Part shown: piece after piece, positions 29,917 through 36,571 of the stretch | Layout of the letters: each line of letters begins with the position of its first letter | How positions within the stretch are numbered: the stretch's first letter is position 1 | IMG/VR virus record: IMGVR_UViG_3300028025_000005 | Coordinates: 1 to 36,571 of that record | Length of the DNA: 36,571 nt | Reading direction: 5' to 3' (one strand) | Source of the DNA: a virus | The notes under the pieces: model-generated | Told to the model about the DNA's origin: nothing | Database searches by the model: none | The model's input: the letters and a program-made list of their open reading frames with translations, nothing else | Translations under genes and position numbers: made by a program

Positions 29917-31880
29917 TCTTGTGGATGGATTTCGAAACAAAATCACGCTGCGACTTACCTAGTCGTGGCGGTTACAACTACGCACAAGACCCTAGCACTG
30001 AGATTCTTTGCATGGCCTACGCGATTGACGATGAGGAGGTGTCCTTGTGGACGCCCGATCAGCCGTTTCCGCAGCAGGTAGCCGATCACATCCGCGCAGG
30101 CGGGCAGATCAGGGCGCACAACGCTGGCTTTGACCGCTTGATTACCGAGTACGTCCTATGCCCTGACTTCGGCGTACCAACCCCTAAACTTGAGCAGTGG
30201 TACTGCACAGCAGCGCAAGCCCGTGCCAACTGCGCTCCAGGCTCCCTTGAGGACGTTGGGCGCTTTGCTAGTAGTAGCATGAAGAAAGACCATCGTGGCA
30301 AGCAACTGATCCGTTTGTTGTGCATACCCAAAGCGGATGGTACATTTAGTACAGACCCCACCTTGATGGCAGAAATGGCTAACTACGCCCTGCAAGACGT
30401 GCGGACAATGCGTGCCATCTCACAAGCCATGCGCCAGTTATCCCCCGATGAACTCCTTGATTACCACGTCAATGAGCGTATCAATGACCGCGGTGTGATG
30501 TTAGACAAGCCCTTGGCGCAGGCGGCGATCCGCTACGCAGGGGAAGAATTAGAAGAAATACAGACGCTCGTTACCGAGATCACCGAAGGCGAAATCACCT
30601 CTGTCCGCAGCCCCCGCATGAGAGAATGGGTCTTGGCTCGGGTCGGTGACGAAGCTAAAAAGTTAATGGAAATGTACAAAGATGGCGATAAAAAATATTC
30701 GATCGACAAAACAGTTCGAGCTAACCTACTTATTCTTGCTGAAGAAAACCCCGATGAAATACCAGCGGAAGTTGCTGATGTTATCCAATGTGCGGACGAC
30801 CTATGGGCGTCTAGTGTTGCAAAATTCAAGAGATTAACGGAGTTAGCTGATGATGAAGATAATAGGGTGCGAGGTGCTTTCGTATTCGCAGGAGGAAGCG
30901 CAACAGGTCGCGCAAGCTCTTATGGCGCTCAAGTCCACAACTTCACCCGCAAGTGCGCTAAGGATCCTGATGCCACTCGACAAGCTATGGTTAGAGGCCA
31001 CGCAATTGTCCCTGCCTTTGGACGCCGAGTCACCGACGTCCTCAAAGGTATGCTCAGGCCAGCTTTGGTACCCGCTGTGGGAAAGTCCCTCGTCGTCGCC
31101 GACTGGTCAGGAATCGAAGCAAGGGTCAACCCCTGGCTCTCCAATTCCGACGCCGGTATTCAGAAGCTATCGCTTTTTGCAAGAGGGGAAGATGTCTATA
31201 AAGTTAACGCTTCCGCAACCTTCCACGTCCCCGTCGCTGACGTTGACGGTGAACAGCGGCAAATTGGAAAAGTCCAAGAGTTAGCCTGTGGTTTTGCAGG
31301 TGGTGTGGGCGCGTTTGCTGCGATGGGCAGGGCGTATGGCATCTTGCTACCTGAACCCCAAGCCAAGCGCATGGTGGCAGGGTGGCGCCTTGCGAACCCG
31401 TGGGCTGTCCCGTATTGGCAGAACCTCGAGTCAGCGTACACCCGCGCTATGCGTAACAAAAACCATGAGTTCTCGGCGGGTAGGGTTACCTATATGTACG
31501 ATGGTCAGCATCTTTGGTATGCTCTACCTTCTGGGCGCGTTCTCTGTTATCCGTTTGCCAAGTTAGACGCCGATGGTGTCACTTACGCCAAGGCAGCATG
31601 GAAACCCGCAGCCGATGCGAAGGAATGGCCCAGAGCAAGACTATGGAAAGGTTTAGCCTGTGAAAACATCACCCAAGCGGTTGCCAATGATTTACTTCGA
31701 TATTCTTTGCGTCAATTGGATGGTGTGGTACTACACGTCCATGATGAAATTGTGGTCGAAACAGATAGACCCGAAGCAGTAGCCCTTGAGATGGAGCGCG
31801 TCATGTGTACCCCACCTGATTGGGCGCAGGGCATCCCTTTGGGTGTAGAAATAGCAACAATGCAGCGGTACGGAAAATAA
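29913..31880 (+). CDS. Family A DNA polymerase with 3'-5' exonuclease
   Basis: 655 aa, typical for phage PolA. Exonuclease: Exo I MDFET (Asp6, Glu8), Exo II RAHNAGFDR (Asn70, Asp74), Exo III NYALQDV (Tyr158, Asp162). Polymerase: template grip SATGRASSYGAQVHNFTR (~329-346), motif A VVADWSGIEARV (Asp397, Glu402), motif B RQIGKVQELACGFAGGVGAF (Arg449, Lys453), motif C LHVHDEIVVE (His610-Asp611-Glu612). All catalytic residues are present, so it should be a proofreading replicative polymerase. The start shares the ATGA of the 58-aa gene and is read from the junction repeat's ribosome site. Confidence 0.96.
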   Translation: MILWMDFETKSRCDLPSRGGYNYAQDPSTEILCMAYAIDDEEVSLWTPDQPFPQQVADHIRAGGQIRAHNAGFDRLITEYVLCPDFGVPTPKLEQWYCTAAQARANCAPGSLEDVGRFASSSMKKDHRGKQLIRLLCIPKADGTFSTDPTLMAEMANYALQDVRTMRAISQAMRQLSPDELLDYHVNERINDRGVMLDKPLAQAAIRYAGEELEEIQTLVTEITEGEITSVRSPRMREWVLARVGDEAKKLMEMYKDGDKKYSIDKTVRANLLILAEENPDEIPAEVADVIQCADDLWASSVAKFKRLTELADDEDNRVRGAFVFAGGSATGRASSYGAQVHNFTRKCAKDPDATRQAMVRGHAIVPAFGRRVTDVLKGMLRPALVPAVGKSLVVADWSGIEARVNPWLSNSDAGIQKLSLFARGEDVYKVNASATFHVPVADVDGEQRQIGKVQELACGFAGGVGAFAAMGRAYGILLPEPQAKRMVAGWRLANPWAVPYWQNLESAYTRAMRNKNHEFSAGRVTYMYDGQHLWYALPSGRVLCYPFAKLDADGVTYAKAAWKPAADAKEWPRARLWKGLACENITQAVANDLLRYSLRQLDGVVLHVHDEIVVETDRPEAVALEMERVMCTPPDWAQGIPLGVEIATMQRYGK

Positions 31881-31908
31881 AAAAACCCCCTAGTGTTGAG
31901 CTAGGGGG
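31879..31908 (-). terminator. Hairpin with U-tract only on the minus strand
   Basis: CCCCCTAG (31886-31893)/CTAGGGGG (31901-31908) with 7-base loop. The A-run 31879-31885 becomes a run of T only when read on the minus strand, so it is a proper terminator for antisense transcription. On the plus strand no T follows the stem. No minus-strand gene is near; it may stop antisense RNA or act as an mRNA-end hairpin for the polymerase message. Confidence 0.6.
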
Positions 31909-31931
31909 CTATCCCTCACGAAAGGAATTAA

Positions 31932-34232
31932 ATGAACTTTTTAGAATATATCACGAACCTAGCCCCTGAGGGCGAAACAGCCTTAATTGTGCGTCAAAAG
32001 CCACAATTGGACGGTAACGGGCTGATGCAGAGCCATGCCGATGGCACGATCAAGTGTACGTGGCCTGCCTTTTTGCCTACCGCCAAGACCAAGCCCGACT
32101 GGGCTATCTACGGCAATACAGGCTCGTTTATCCTTGACCGCTTTGCTGATGGCAAAGTGTCGGCATCCGCAGCCAATTGCGAGTACGTGTTAGTGATGAT
32201 GTTAGATGACATCGGCACCAAGTCCAAAGAGCCACCGCTTGCGCCTACTTGGATCATGGAAACGTCTGAAGGCTCGTACCAATGGGGCTACGCCTTCTCG
32301 GATCAGCCATCCAAGGGCGACTTTACCGCAGCAATCAAGGCGATTGCTAATGCAGGCTACACCGATCCAGGCGCGACCAACGCCGTTCGCAACTTCCGTC
32401 TGCCTGGTTCTGTAAACCTCAAGCCTGGGCGCGGTAATTTTGCGTCCGTGTTGGTTGAGTTCCACCCCGAGCGTGAGTACACCCTAGCCGAGATATGCAC
32501 CGCCCTAGACGTGGTGCCTGACCCAACCGACACCGCACAAAACAACCCCATTCGCCTTGCTGACACTGGCAAGGACTCGGTAATGACGTGGCTCAACGAG
32601 CAGGGCTTGGTACTGTCCGCGCCCAATGGCGAGGGCTGGATGGGTGTGGTCTGTCCTAACAACGGTGAGCATACTGATGGCAACATCGAAGGGCGTTACA
32701 AGCCACTCGATCGTAGTTACTGTTGCCTGCACGGTCATTGCGTCGACTTTAGCTCGCAGATGTTCCTTGATTGGGTAGCTGACAACGGTGGCCCTGAGGT
32801 CGATCATGGCTTGCGTGACGAACTGATCGCCGAGAAGATGACCCTTGCTCTGTCCAAGATCACACCGAATGAAATCTACCGTGACACCGCAGCCGAACTG
32901 ATCGCTGAAGTCGAGCGCAAAGAGCTTGGACGCATTGAGAAGGCTGATTGGTATCAGCGCTTTGCGTACATTCAAGACGATGAGTCCTACTTTGATATGC
33001 AAGACAGACGTGAGGTCAGTCGCCAGACGTTCAACGCTCTGTTCCGTCACATCCCCTGCAAGTCGATTCACACCGCCCGCAAGGTTGAAGCGTCGATCTG
33101 TTTTGACGAGAACAGGCAAGCGATGGGCGCCAAGGCTCTAGTTGGCGTCACCTACGCTGCGGGTGAGGATGTAATCGTGACCCGTGACGGTGACCTGTTC
33201 GGTAATCGTTGGCGTGACGCCCGTCCTGATTTGTCAGGGGTGCAAACCGGTGACATCGCCATGTGGCTAAATCATTGCCGAGAGCTAGTCCCTGAGCCTG
33301 CCGAGCTAGATCATATCCTTGATGTGATGGCTTTCAAGGTGCAACACCCTGAGATCAAAGTTAATCATGCGATCCTGCACGCGGGGGATGAAGGTAGTGG
33401 CAAGGATACATTCTGGGCGCCATTCATTTGGGCCGTCTGTGGTGACCACTTGAAAAACAGGGGCATCATGGACAACAACTCCGTGAACAGTCAATGGGGC
33501 TACCAACTCGAGTCCGAGATCCTGATTATTAACGAACTCAAAGAGCCTGACGCAGCCACCCGTAGGCAACTCGCCAACCAACTCAAACCGATCATTGCGG
33601 CCCCGCCTGAGATGTTGCCAATTAATCGCAAGGGCCTACATCCCTATTACATGGCGAACCGCCTGTTTGTGTTGGCTTTTAGCAACGACCCTGTGCCTAT
33701 CTCGCTTGCATCGCAAGACCGCCGTTGGTTCTGTGTGTGGTCTACCGCACCAAGAATGGACTCCCGCCAAGCCAAGAAAATTTGGGATTGGTACAGGGCA
33801 GGCGGTTTTGGCATGATCGCCCGCTTTTTGCGTGACCGTGATGTGTCCCAATTCAACCCGTCTGCACCTCCGATGTGGACAGAGTTCAAAGCAAACCTAG
33901 TCGAACACGGTATGTCCATGGCTGAGTCGTATTTGGTTGATATGTTACGAGAGCGCAAGAGCGAATTCGCCCGTGGTGTCATTGGCTCGCCTTTCCATTC
34001 TTTGTGCGATCGCCTGGCGGGCCAAGCCCCGAGTGGTGTCAAAGTGCCTCAGGCTGCGTTACTCCATGCACTCAAGGAAGCGGGTTGGGTTGATTGTGGG
34101 CGCATCAAATCAAGGGACTATGACACTAAGAAGCACATCTTTGCCTGTCCTGAGATGGCAGACCTTAGCAAGTCGGAACTGCGTAGGATGGTGGAGGAAA
34201 ACCCACCGCCCAAAATGGTTCTAGTTAAGTAA
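31932..34232 (+). CDS. Primase-SF3 helicase (PrimPol/DUF5906-like)
   Basis: 766 aa with GAAAGGAATTAA before the ATG. The N-terminal part has the archaeo-eukaryotic primase pattern YVLVMMLDDIGTK (Asp92-Asp93) and RNFRLPGSVNLKPG (~153-166). A putative zinc site follows (Cys241, His247, Cys264/265, His267, Cys270 in VCPNNGEHTDG ... SYCCLHGHC). The C-terminal helicase has Walker A HAGDEGSGKDTFWAP (Gly485-Lys491), Walker B ILIINELKE (Glu535), motif C LAFSNDP (Asn585) and an arginine finger region QDRRWFCVW. This is the NrS-1/DUF5906-like arrangement. It should prime and unwind at the origin and work with the polymerase upstream. No frameshift. Confidence 0.92.
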   Translation: MNFLEYITNLAPEGETALIVRQKPQLDGNGLMQSHADGTIKCTWPAFLPTAKTKPDWAIYGNTGSFILDRFADGKVSASAANCEYVLVMMLDDIGTKSKEPPLAPTWIMETSEGSYQWGYAFSDQPSKGDFTAAIKAIANAGYTDPGATNAVRNFRLPGSVNLKPGRGNFASVLVEFHPEREYTLAEICTALDVVPDPTDTAQNNPIRLADTGKDSVMTWLNEQGLVLSAPNGEGWMGVVCPNNGEHTDGNIEGRYKPLDRSYCCLHGHCVDFSSQMFLDWVADNGGPEVDHGLRDELIAEKMTLALSKITPNEIYRDTAAELIAEVERKELGRIEKADWYQRFAYIQDDESYFDMQDRREVSRQTFNALFRHIPCKSIHTARKVEASICFDENRQAMGAKALVGVTYAAGEDVIVTRDGDLFGNRWRDARPDLSGVQTGDIAMWLNHCRELVPEPAELDHILDVMAFKVQHPEIKVNHAILHAGDEGSGKDTFWAPFIWAVCGDHLKNRGIMDNNSVNSQWGYQLESEILIINELKEPDAATRRQLANQLKPIIAAPPEMLPINRKGLHPYYMANRLFVLAFSNDPVPISLASQDRRWFCVWSTAPRMDSRQAKKIWDWYRAGGFGMIARFLRDRDVSQFNPSAPPMWTEFKANLVEHGMSMAESYLVDMLRERKSEFARGVIGSPFHSLCDRLAGQAPSGVKVPQAALLHALKEAGWVDCGRIKSRDYDTKKHIFACPEMADLSKSELRRMVEENPPPKMVLVK

Positions 34233-34235
34233 AAG

Positions 34236-34260
34236 AAAAGCCCCTTAATCGGGGCTTTTT
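34236..34260 (+). terminator. Bidirectional terminator between replication and right-arm genes
   Basis: GCCCC (34240-34244)/GGGGC (34251-34255), loop TTAATC, flanked by AAAA on the left and TTTTT on the right, so it can stop transcripts from both sides: the replication operon (plus) and the right-arm small-gene operon (minus). Confidence 0.88.
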
Positions 34261-34262
34261 AG

Positions 34263-34325
34263 TTAGAGGTCGAGAAGTATGACCAAAAGAGCGCCTATGG
34301 CTACGGCGCAGACGGCTATAAGCAT
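34263..34325 (-). CDS. 20-aa putative membrane peptide
   Basis: Minus strand from ATG 34325 (inside the end of the next gene upstream) to TAA 34263-34265. The product MLIAVCAVAIGALLVILLDL is a single hydrophobic helix. No separate ribosome site; translation would depend on coupling. It lies just before the terminator. Tiny membrane peptides occur in this operon (see 35246-35332), which gives some support. Confidence 0.35.
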   Translation of the reverse strand: MLIAVCAVAIGALLVILLDL

Positions 34326-34516
34326 GGTTCACCCCCTTGTGCTTTCCAATCGGCTAGATCATCCTCAGCCTGAAACCGTGCATCTGATACCTGTTCAACG
34401 TAGGCGGGGCGCCCTGTAGCGTGCTGATATATCAAAGCGTGCTTGAGGGCTACGCTTGGGCTATCGTGCGCGCTAATCAGCGTATTGTGCGCGCTAAATA
34501 CTTGGTATATGTTCAT
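34316..34516 (-). CDS. 66-aa protein, unknown
   Basis: Start taken at 34516 (MNIYQVFSAHNTLISAHDSP), where the ATG overlaps the stop of the preceding gene (ATGA); the frame is open upstream but overlaps a real gene. Then SVALKHALIYQHATGRPAYV and an acidic end DDLADWKAQGGEPCL. It has an alpha/beta look with His and Tyr residues. No family recognised. Confidence 0.6.
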   Translation of the reverse strand: MNIYQVFSAHNTLISAHDSPSVALKHALIYQHATGRPAYVEQVSDARFQAEDDLADWKAQGGEPCL

Positions 34517-34647
34517 TTGAATATCCGTTTCTCGACTGTCCCGCCCACTTTGCGGGCGAAGGTTGTAGCATGGGCTTTGGTTGTAAAGCGTCTGCAAGCA
34601 AGGGACTCAATGCCCCCGAGGTAGGTTGTATAGGTAACTGACCACAT
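34513..34647 (-). CDS. 44-aa basic protein
   Basis: ATG 34647 with an excellent ribosome site AAAGGAAAC about seven bases upstream; TGA 34513-34515. MWSVTYTTYLGGIESLACRR and FTTKAHATTFARKVGGTVEK. Basic C-terminus. It overlaps both neighbours, so it is a real member of the operon even though very small. Function unknown. Confidence 0.65.
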   Translation of the reverse strand: MWSVTYTTYLGGIESLACRRFTTKAHATTFARKVGGTVEKRIFK

Positions 34648-34787
34648 TATTCTGTTTCCTTTATGAAGTGTTCACAGACGCGCTTGAGAATGTCAACCGC
34701 CTCAGCGTAATCAATAGCGCCCTCATCCCATTGCGTATAGATGTCGTTCACAGACCCGTGCAGGTCGTCTAGGGGGTTGGTAATCAT
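34647..34787 (-). CDS. 46-aa acidic protein
   Basis: Start set at 34787 (MITNPLDDLHGSVNDIYTQW), overlapping the upstream stop (ATGA). The rest is DEGAIDYAEAVDILKRVCEH followed by FIKETE. Acidic and helical. The ribosome site for the next gene is encoded in its last codons. No family recognised. Confidence 0.6.
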   Translation of the reverse strand: MITNPLDDLHGSVNDIYTQWDEGAIDYAEAVDILKRVCEHFIKETE

Positions 34788-35002
34788 AGTTCGCTCCGAT
34801 CTCTGTAAGGGGTGTCTAGTTCGTATGAGTCGCACTCGATGCCATCCGCATCACCAAACATGAACCAATCAGGCTCAAGGCTCAATTGTTTGGTGTGCAG
34901 ATGTAGCGCTTCAAGGCATCGGCTGCGGGCGGTCTTTTCGGACTTGGAATAAGCCTCAAAGCTGAAATTGCGACTGTCATAATATGCGCGGTAGATTTTC
35001 AT
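34784..35002 (-). CDS. 72-aa protein, unknown
   Basis: MKIYRAYYDSRNFSFEAYSK followed by SEKTARSRCLEALHLHTKQL and a C-terminal half with DWFMFGDADGIECDSYELDT. The opening strand, then an EAYxxSEKxARxxxLxAL helix, is a pattern I have seen in small early proteins of other phages, without function. Coupled on both sides by ATGA. Confidence 0.65.
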   Translation of the reverse strand: MKIYRAYYDSRNFSFEAYSKSEKTARSRCLEALHLHTKQLSLEPDWFMFGDADGIECDSYELDTPYRDRSEL

Positions 35003-35235
35003 TCGGTCACCTCTAAGATGGTGGATTGGTCAAAGCCTACGGGCAATTTGCCCCCTACTATTTCCCATTCGCCTTGAAAGAAGGGATATGACTCGACATA
35101 GCCCGCCCCAAGGTTGGGGCTTTCTTCCATTTGATACTTGATGAGTTCCCGCGCCGTTTCAACGCTCTCGAGCGTTCCAAGGCTTAGGGATAAGTGGATT
35201 TCACAGTCGTCTAAAAATATGGCATAAGTTTTCAT
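34999..35235 (-). CDS. 78-aa acidic protein
   Basis: Ribosome site AAGGGG lies before the ATG at 35235. MKTYAIFLDDCEIHLSLSLG, then TLESVETARELIKYQMEESP and an aromatic, acidic C-terminus (YVESYPFFQGEWEIVGG). Alpha/beta, isoelectrically acidic like many small anti-host proteins, but no family is recognised. Confidence 0.65.
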   Translation of the reverse strand: MKTYAIFLDDCEIHLSLSLGTLESVETARELIKYQMEESPNLGAGYVESYPFFQGEWEIVGGKLPVGFDQSTILEVTE

Positions 35236-35245
35236 TATTGACCCC

Positions 35246-35332
35246 TTAAATATTGAAGGCTATAAACGCGCCCAAGATTGCGCCAAAGATGCAAGCGCCT
35301 ACGATGTCCCAAAAAGTTGGTTGTTTGTTCAT
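35246..35332 (-). CDS. 28-aa single-pass membrane peptide
   Basis: From ATG 35332, with AAGGGG six bases upstream, to a stop at 35246. MNKQPTFWDIVGACIFGAIL followed by GAFIAFNI: a short polar head and one Gly-containing hydrophobic helix. The good ribosome site and tight spacing support expression. Function unknown; membrane location is likely. Confidence 0.6.
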   Translation of the reverse strand: MNKQPTFWDIVGACIFGAILGAFIAFNI

Positions 35333-35342
35333 GGTCAGCCCC

Positions 35343-35669
35343 TTAAAATTGTAAAAATACAAACGTGCCTTGCGGAGTGTCACCGCAATATGAGCCGTTA
35401 TCGTTGAGGTAATCGACCACGATCGAATAGGTTGATTCACGAGGGCGATCCATGTCGATCAAGTCCATGACATCGGGATAAGCCTTAAAAATCTCATCCA
35501 TGGTCATTTCGGCGTACTCGCAACAAATCGCGATTGGATCGAATTCCATGGTTGCGTCGATTTCTTCAAAGTAATCAAACAGGGTTCCAAGCGCTTCGTA
35601 TGAGAATTGATTGGGGCGAACTTGATCCATTTGAAAGCGGAACTGATCTTTATTTAGAGTCATTTTCAT
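35343..35669 (-). CDS. 108-aa acidic protein
   Basis: Start at 35669 (MKMTLNKDQFRFQMDQVRPN) because AAGGGG lies six bases before it; the longer frame upstream overlaps another gene. Central part LFDYFEEIDATMEFDPIAIC, CEYAEMTMDEIFKAYPD, and a C-terminal DRPRESTYSIVVDYLNDNGS. Strongly acidic, mostly helical. The pattern FxYLEEx...DxIAICCxYxE is seen in small proteins of other phages and plasmids; I know no verified function. A DNA-mimic or inhibitor role is speculative. Confidence 0.7.
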   Translation of the reverse strand: MKMTLNKDQFRFQMDQVRPNQFSYEALGTLFDYFEEIDATMEFDPIAICCEYAEMTMDEIFKAYPDVMDLIDMDRPRESTYSIVVDYLNDNGSYCGDTPQGTFVFLQF

Positions 35670-35682
35670 GTGTAGCCCCTTA

Positions 35683-35961
35683 TTAAACAGGTTTGCCGTA
35701 GAGATAAGTAACACCCTTGCGAGTCGTAACATCAACACCCAAAGCACGTAAACGGCTCTTGGTTGTGTTGGTTGGATACGCTTTGAGGGTGTTTTCATTG
35801 ACCATAACCAAACCCGAACGCTGATTGATTAGGGCGATTTCGTGACCATGTAGATAAATGGCGCAATTTACGTCATCAATTGGGCTTACAGAAGTATTAT
35901 CCAAGCGCCATTTGGCAAGATTTTGAACCGCAGCCACCATCTGTTTTTCGATTTTTCTCAT
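35683..35961 (-). CDS. 92-aa protein, first gene of the right-arm operon
   Basis: Start at ATG 35961 (MRKIEKQMVAAVQNLAKWRL), chosen because AAGG lies eight bases upstream; a GTG three codons earlier is open too. Then DNTSVSPIDDVNCAIYLHGH and a basic C-terminus KSRLRALGVDVTTRKGVTYL. The pattern of an N-terminal helix and beta strands with YLHGH...IA and a C-terminal RLRALG is common in tiny early phage proteins of unknown role. Transcribed from the promoter at 36015-36044. Confidence 0.7.
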   Translation of the reverse strand: MRKIEKQMVAAVQNLAKWRLDNTSVSPIDDVNCAIYLHGHEIALINQRSGLVMVNENTLKAYPTNTTKSRLRALGVDVTTRKGVTYLYGKPV

Positions 35962-36014
35962 GCTTTTCACCTTAATTTAGTTTATGAAATGGGTAAAACC
36001 TAGCCCATAAATAG

Positions 36015-36044
36015 ACTGTAAAACATTTCTTTACATCATGTCAA
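36015..36044 (-). promoter_or_regulatory. Sigma70-type promoter for the right-arm minus operon
   Basis: On the minus strand: TTGACA (36039-36044, perfect), 18-base spacer, TACAGT (36015-36020, four of six). Transcription would start near 36008, leaving a leader of about 45 bases to the first ATG (35961). The transcript would open with an inverted repeat ATGGG...CCCAT (35989-36008). Confidence 0.65.
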
Positions 36045-36073
36045 GCGATATTTGCAAAAAAGATACAAAAAGA

Positions 36074-36097
36074 TTTGTGGGTCATTTTGTGGGTCAT
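36074..36097. repeat. Tandem 12-bp repeat TTTGTGGGTCAT
   Basis: Two perfect tandem copies (36074-36085 and 36086-36097); a third copy stands at 36356-36367. The second and third copies are both followed by GTGGA, giving a 17-bp direct repeat (36086-36102 and 36356-36372). They flank and interleave with the DnaA-box-like array and may be part of the origin. Confidence 0.85.
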
Positions 36098-36107
36098 GTG
36101 GATAGCG

Positions 36108-36482
36108 TGTGGACAATTTGAAAAGGGGCTGAATTGTCCACAAATCGAGGGTAGAGAGCCTTATAAAACCTAGCTTTTGCTTGGTTTGTGGACAATGTGG
36201 ACAATAGTTTTAAGGTTATTCAATGGATATCACATATTTATATGTCAGTAGGGCGCACGGTTACAAGTCAGCGACTTAAAAGGGGGTGTCCACATTGTCC
36301 ACATTGTCCACAATTCGCGCCCCTGCTCTCCGCAATTTGCCAAAAAGTTTTGGGGTTTGTGGGTCATGTGGACAACCTAAAAACTAATTGTCCACATTGT
36401 CCACATTGTCCACAAGTACCGCGCCCGCGCTTGTTGGCTACCAACTAAAAACACATTGTCCACATTGTCCACATTGTCCACG
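36108..36482. other. Putative replication origin: array of DnaA-box-like 9-mers
   Basis: The 9-mer TTGTCCACA occurs eight times on the plus strand (36134, 36295, 36304, 36388, 36397, 36406, 36456, 36465) and four times on the minus strand (36108, 36187, 36196, 36367), plus two imperfect copies (36286, 36474). Most lie head to tail with no gap, in three tandem blocks of three. It differs from the E. coli DnaA box TTATCCACA by one base and equals the form favoured in GC-rich actinobacteria. The region has no gene, is flanked by AT-rich stretches and adjoins the terminal repeat. Host DnaA or a phage initiator is likely to bind. Origin function is inferred. Confidence 0.75.
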
Positions 36483-36511
36483 CTCTGCCTGGGAGAAGCT
36501 CACGCCATGAG

Positions 36512-36571
36512 CTATTAGGGTAAACCCTAGGTAGCCTAGCTTGGTGCAGCTAGGCCCTAATCTGAGGGCAT
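36512..36571. repeat. 60-bp terminal direct repeat, right copy
   Basis: Exact copy of bases 1-60, including the nested inverted repeats. It follows the origin-like array by about 30 bases. Confidence 0.95.

Noticed and set aside
30850-31284. 144-codon plus-strand frame inside the polymerase gene
   Set aside because: Shifted frame of a conserved polymerase core, Ser/Pro-rich, no ribosome site.
32505-33119. 204-codon minus-strand frame inside the primase-helicase gene
   Set aside because: It is antisense to a gene with all motifs intact, has no ribosome site and resembles no phage protein; codon bias of the real gene keeps the opposite frame open.
36188-36448. 86-codon plus-strand frame rich in Cys-Pro-His
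   Set aside because: It is the translation of the tandem 9-mers, which keep frame because their length is a multiple of three. The start is GTG without ribosome site and the product is a repeat artefact.
36286-36482. CRISPR-like repeated region
   Set aside because: Repeats are 9 bp, mostly gapless and on both strands, without uniform spacers or cas genes apart from a Cas4-like replication nuclease elsewhere.
1-36571. Integrase, repressor, tRNA genes or insertion sequences
   Set aside because: I looked for tyrosine/serine recombinase, CI/Cro-like and tRNA-like patterns and saw none, so no temperate lifestyle or tRNA is claimed.

Overview
The window is a complete or near-complete genome of a tailed phage. 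It has the capsid, portal and tail-plug gene set of P22-like short-tailed phages (podovirus architecture). The first and last 60 bases are identical, so the contig either closes into a circle of 36,511 unique bases or carries a short direct terminal repeat. I see no integrase, excisionase, CI-like repressor, tRNA or insertion sequence, so nothing here supports lysogeny. The host cannot be read from the sequence. A Gram-negative host is inferred from the lipoprotein, the three-segment holin and the GH108 muramidase; a freshwater proteobacterium is only a guess.

Layout. (1) 200-22681, plus strand: packaging, virion and lysis genes in the order small and large terminase, three small basic proteins, a GroES-like co-chaperonin, portal, a Dps-like DUF5856 protein, small virion and tail-fibre proteins, a beta-helix tailspike, scaffold, P22-like coat, gp4-like and gp10-like tail proteins, a C1q-like protein, a cupin-SET fusion, three ejection-type proteins, holin, membrane protein, lipoprotein and muramidase. 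A strong sigma70-type promoter lies before the scaffold gene. Terminators follow the coat gene and the next gene. (2) 22658-26672, minus strand: an operon that starts with a VRR-NUC nuclease, a C5-cytosine methyltransferase and a SNF2-type helicase and ends in seven small genes. (3) 26746-34232, plus strand: replication genes. These are a DUF2800/Cas4-like nuclease, a conserved unknown protein, five small ORFs, a family A DNA polymerase with proofreading domain, and a primase-SF3 helicase. (4) 34263-35961, minus strand: eight or nine very small unknown proteins behind a TTGACA promoter, probably early genes. (5) 35962-36511: non-coding, packed with a 9-bp DnaA-box-like repeat (TTGTCCACA, 12 perfect copies on both strands), the best candidate for the replication origin. 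It adjoins the terminal repeat, which can fold into nested hairpins, and then T-rich DNA before the terminase.

Most genes overlap their neighbours by 1 to 8 bases (ATGA, TAATG), which indicates translational coupling. The most unusual features are the iteron/DnaA-box origin region; short DNA repeats placed exactly at gene-gene junctions in two separate operons, each encoding the C-terminus of one gene together with the ribosome binding site and start of the next; a cupin-SET fusion inside the virion gene cluster; a phage GroES; and a 168-codon frame with its own Shine-Dalgarno nested in the methyltransferase gene.
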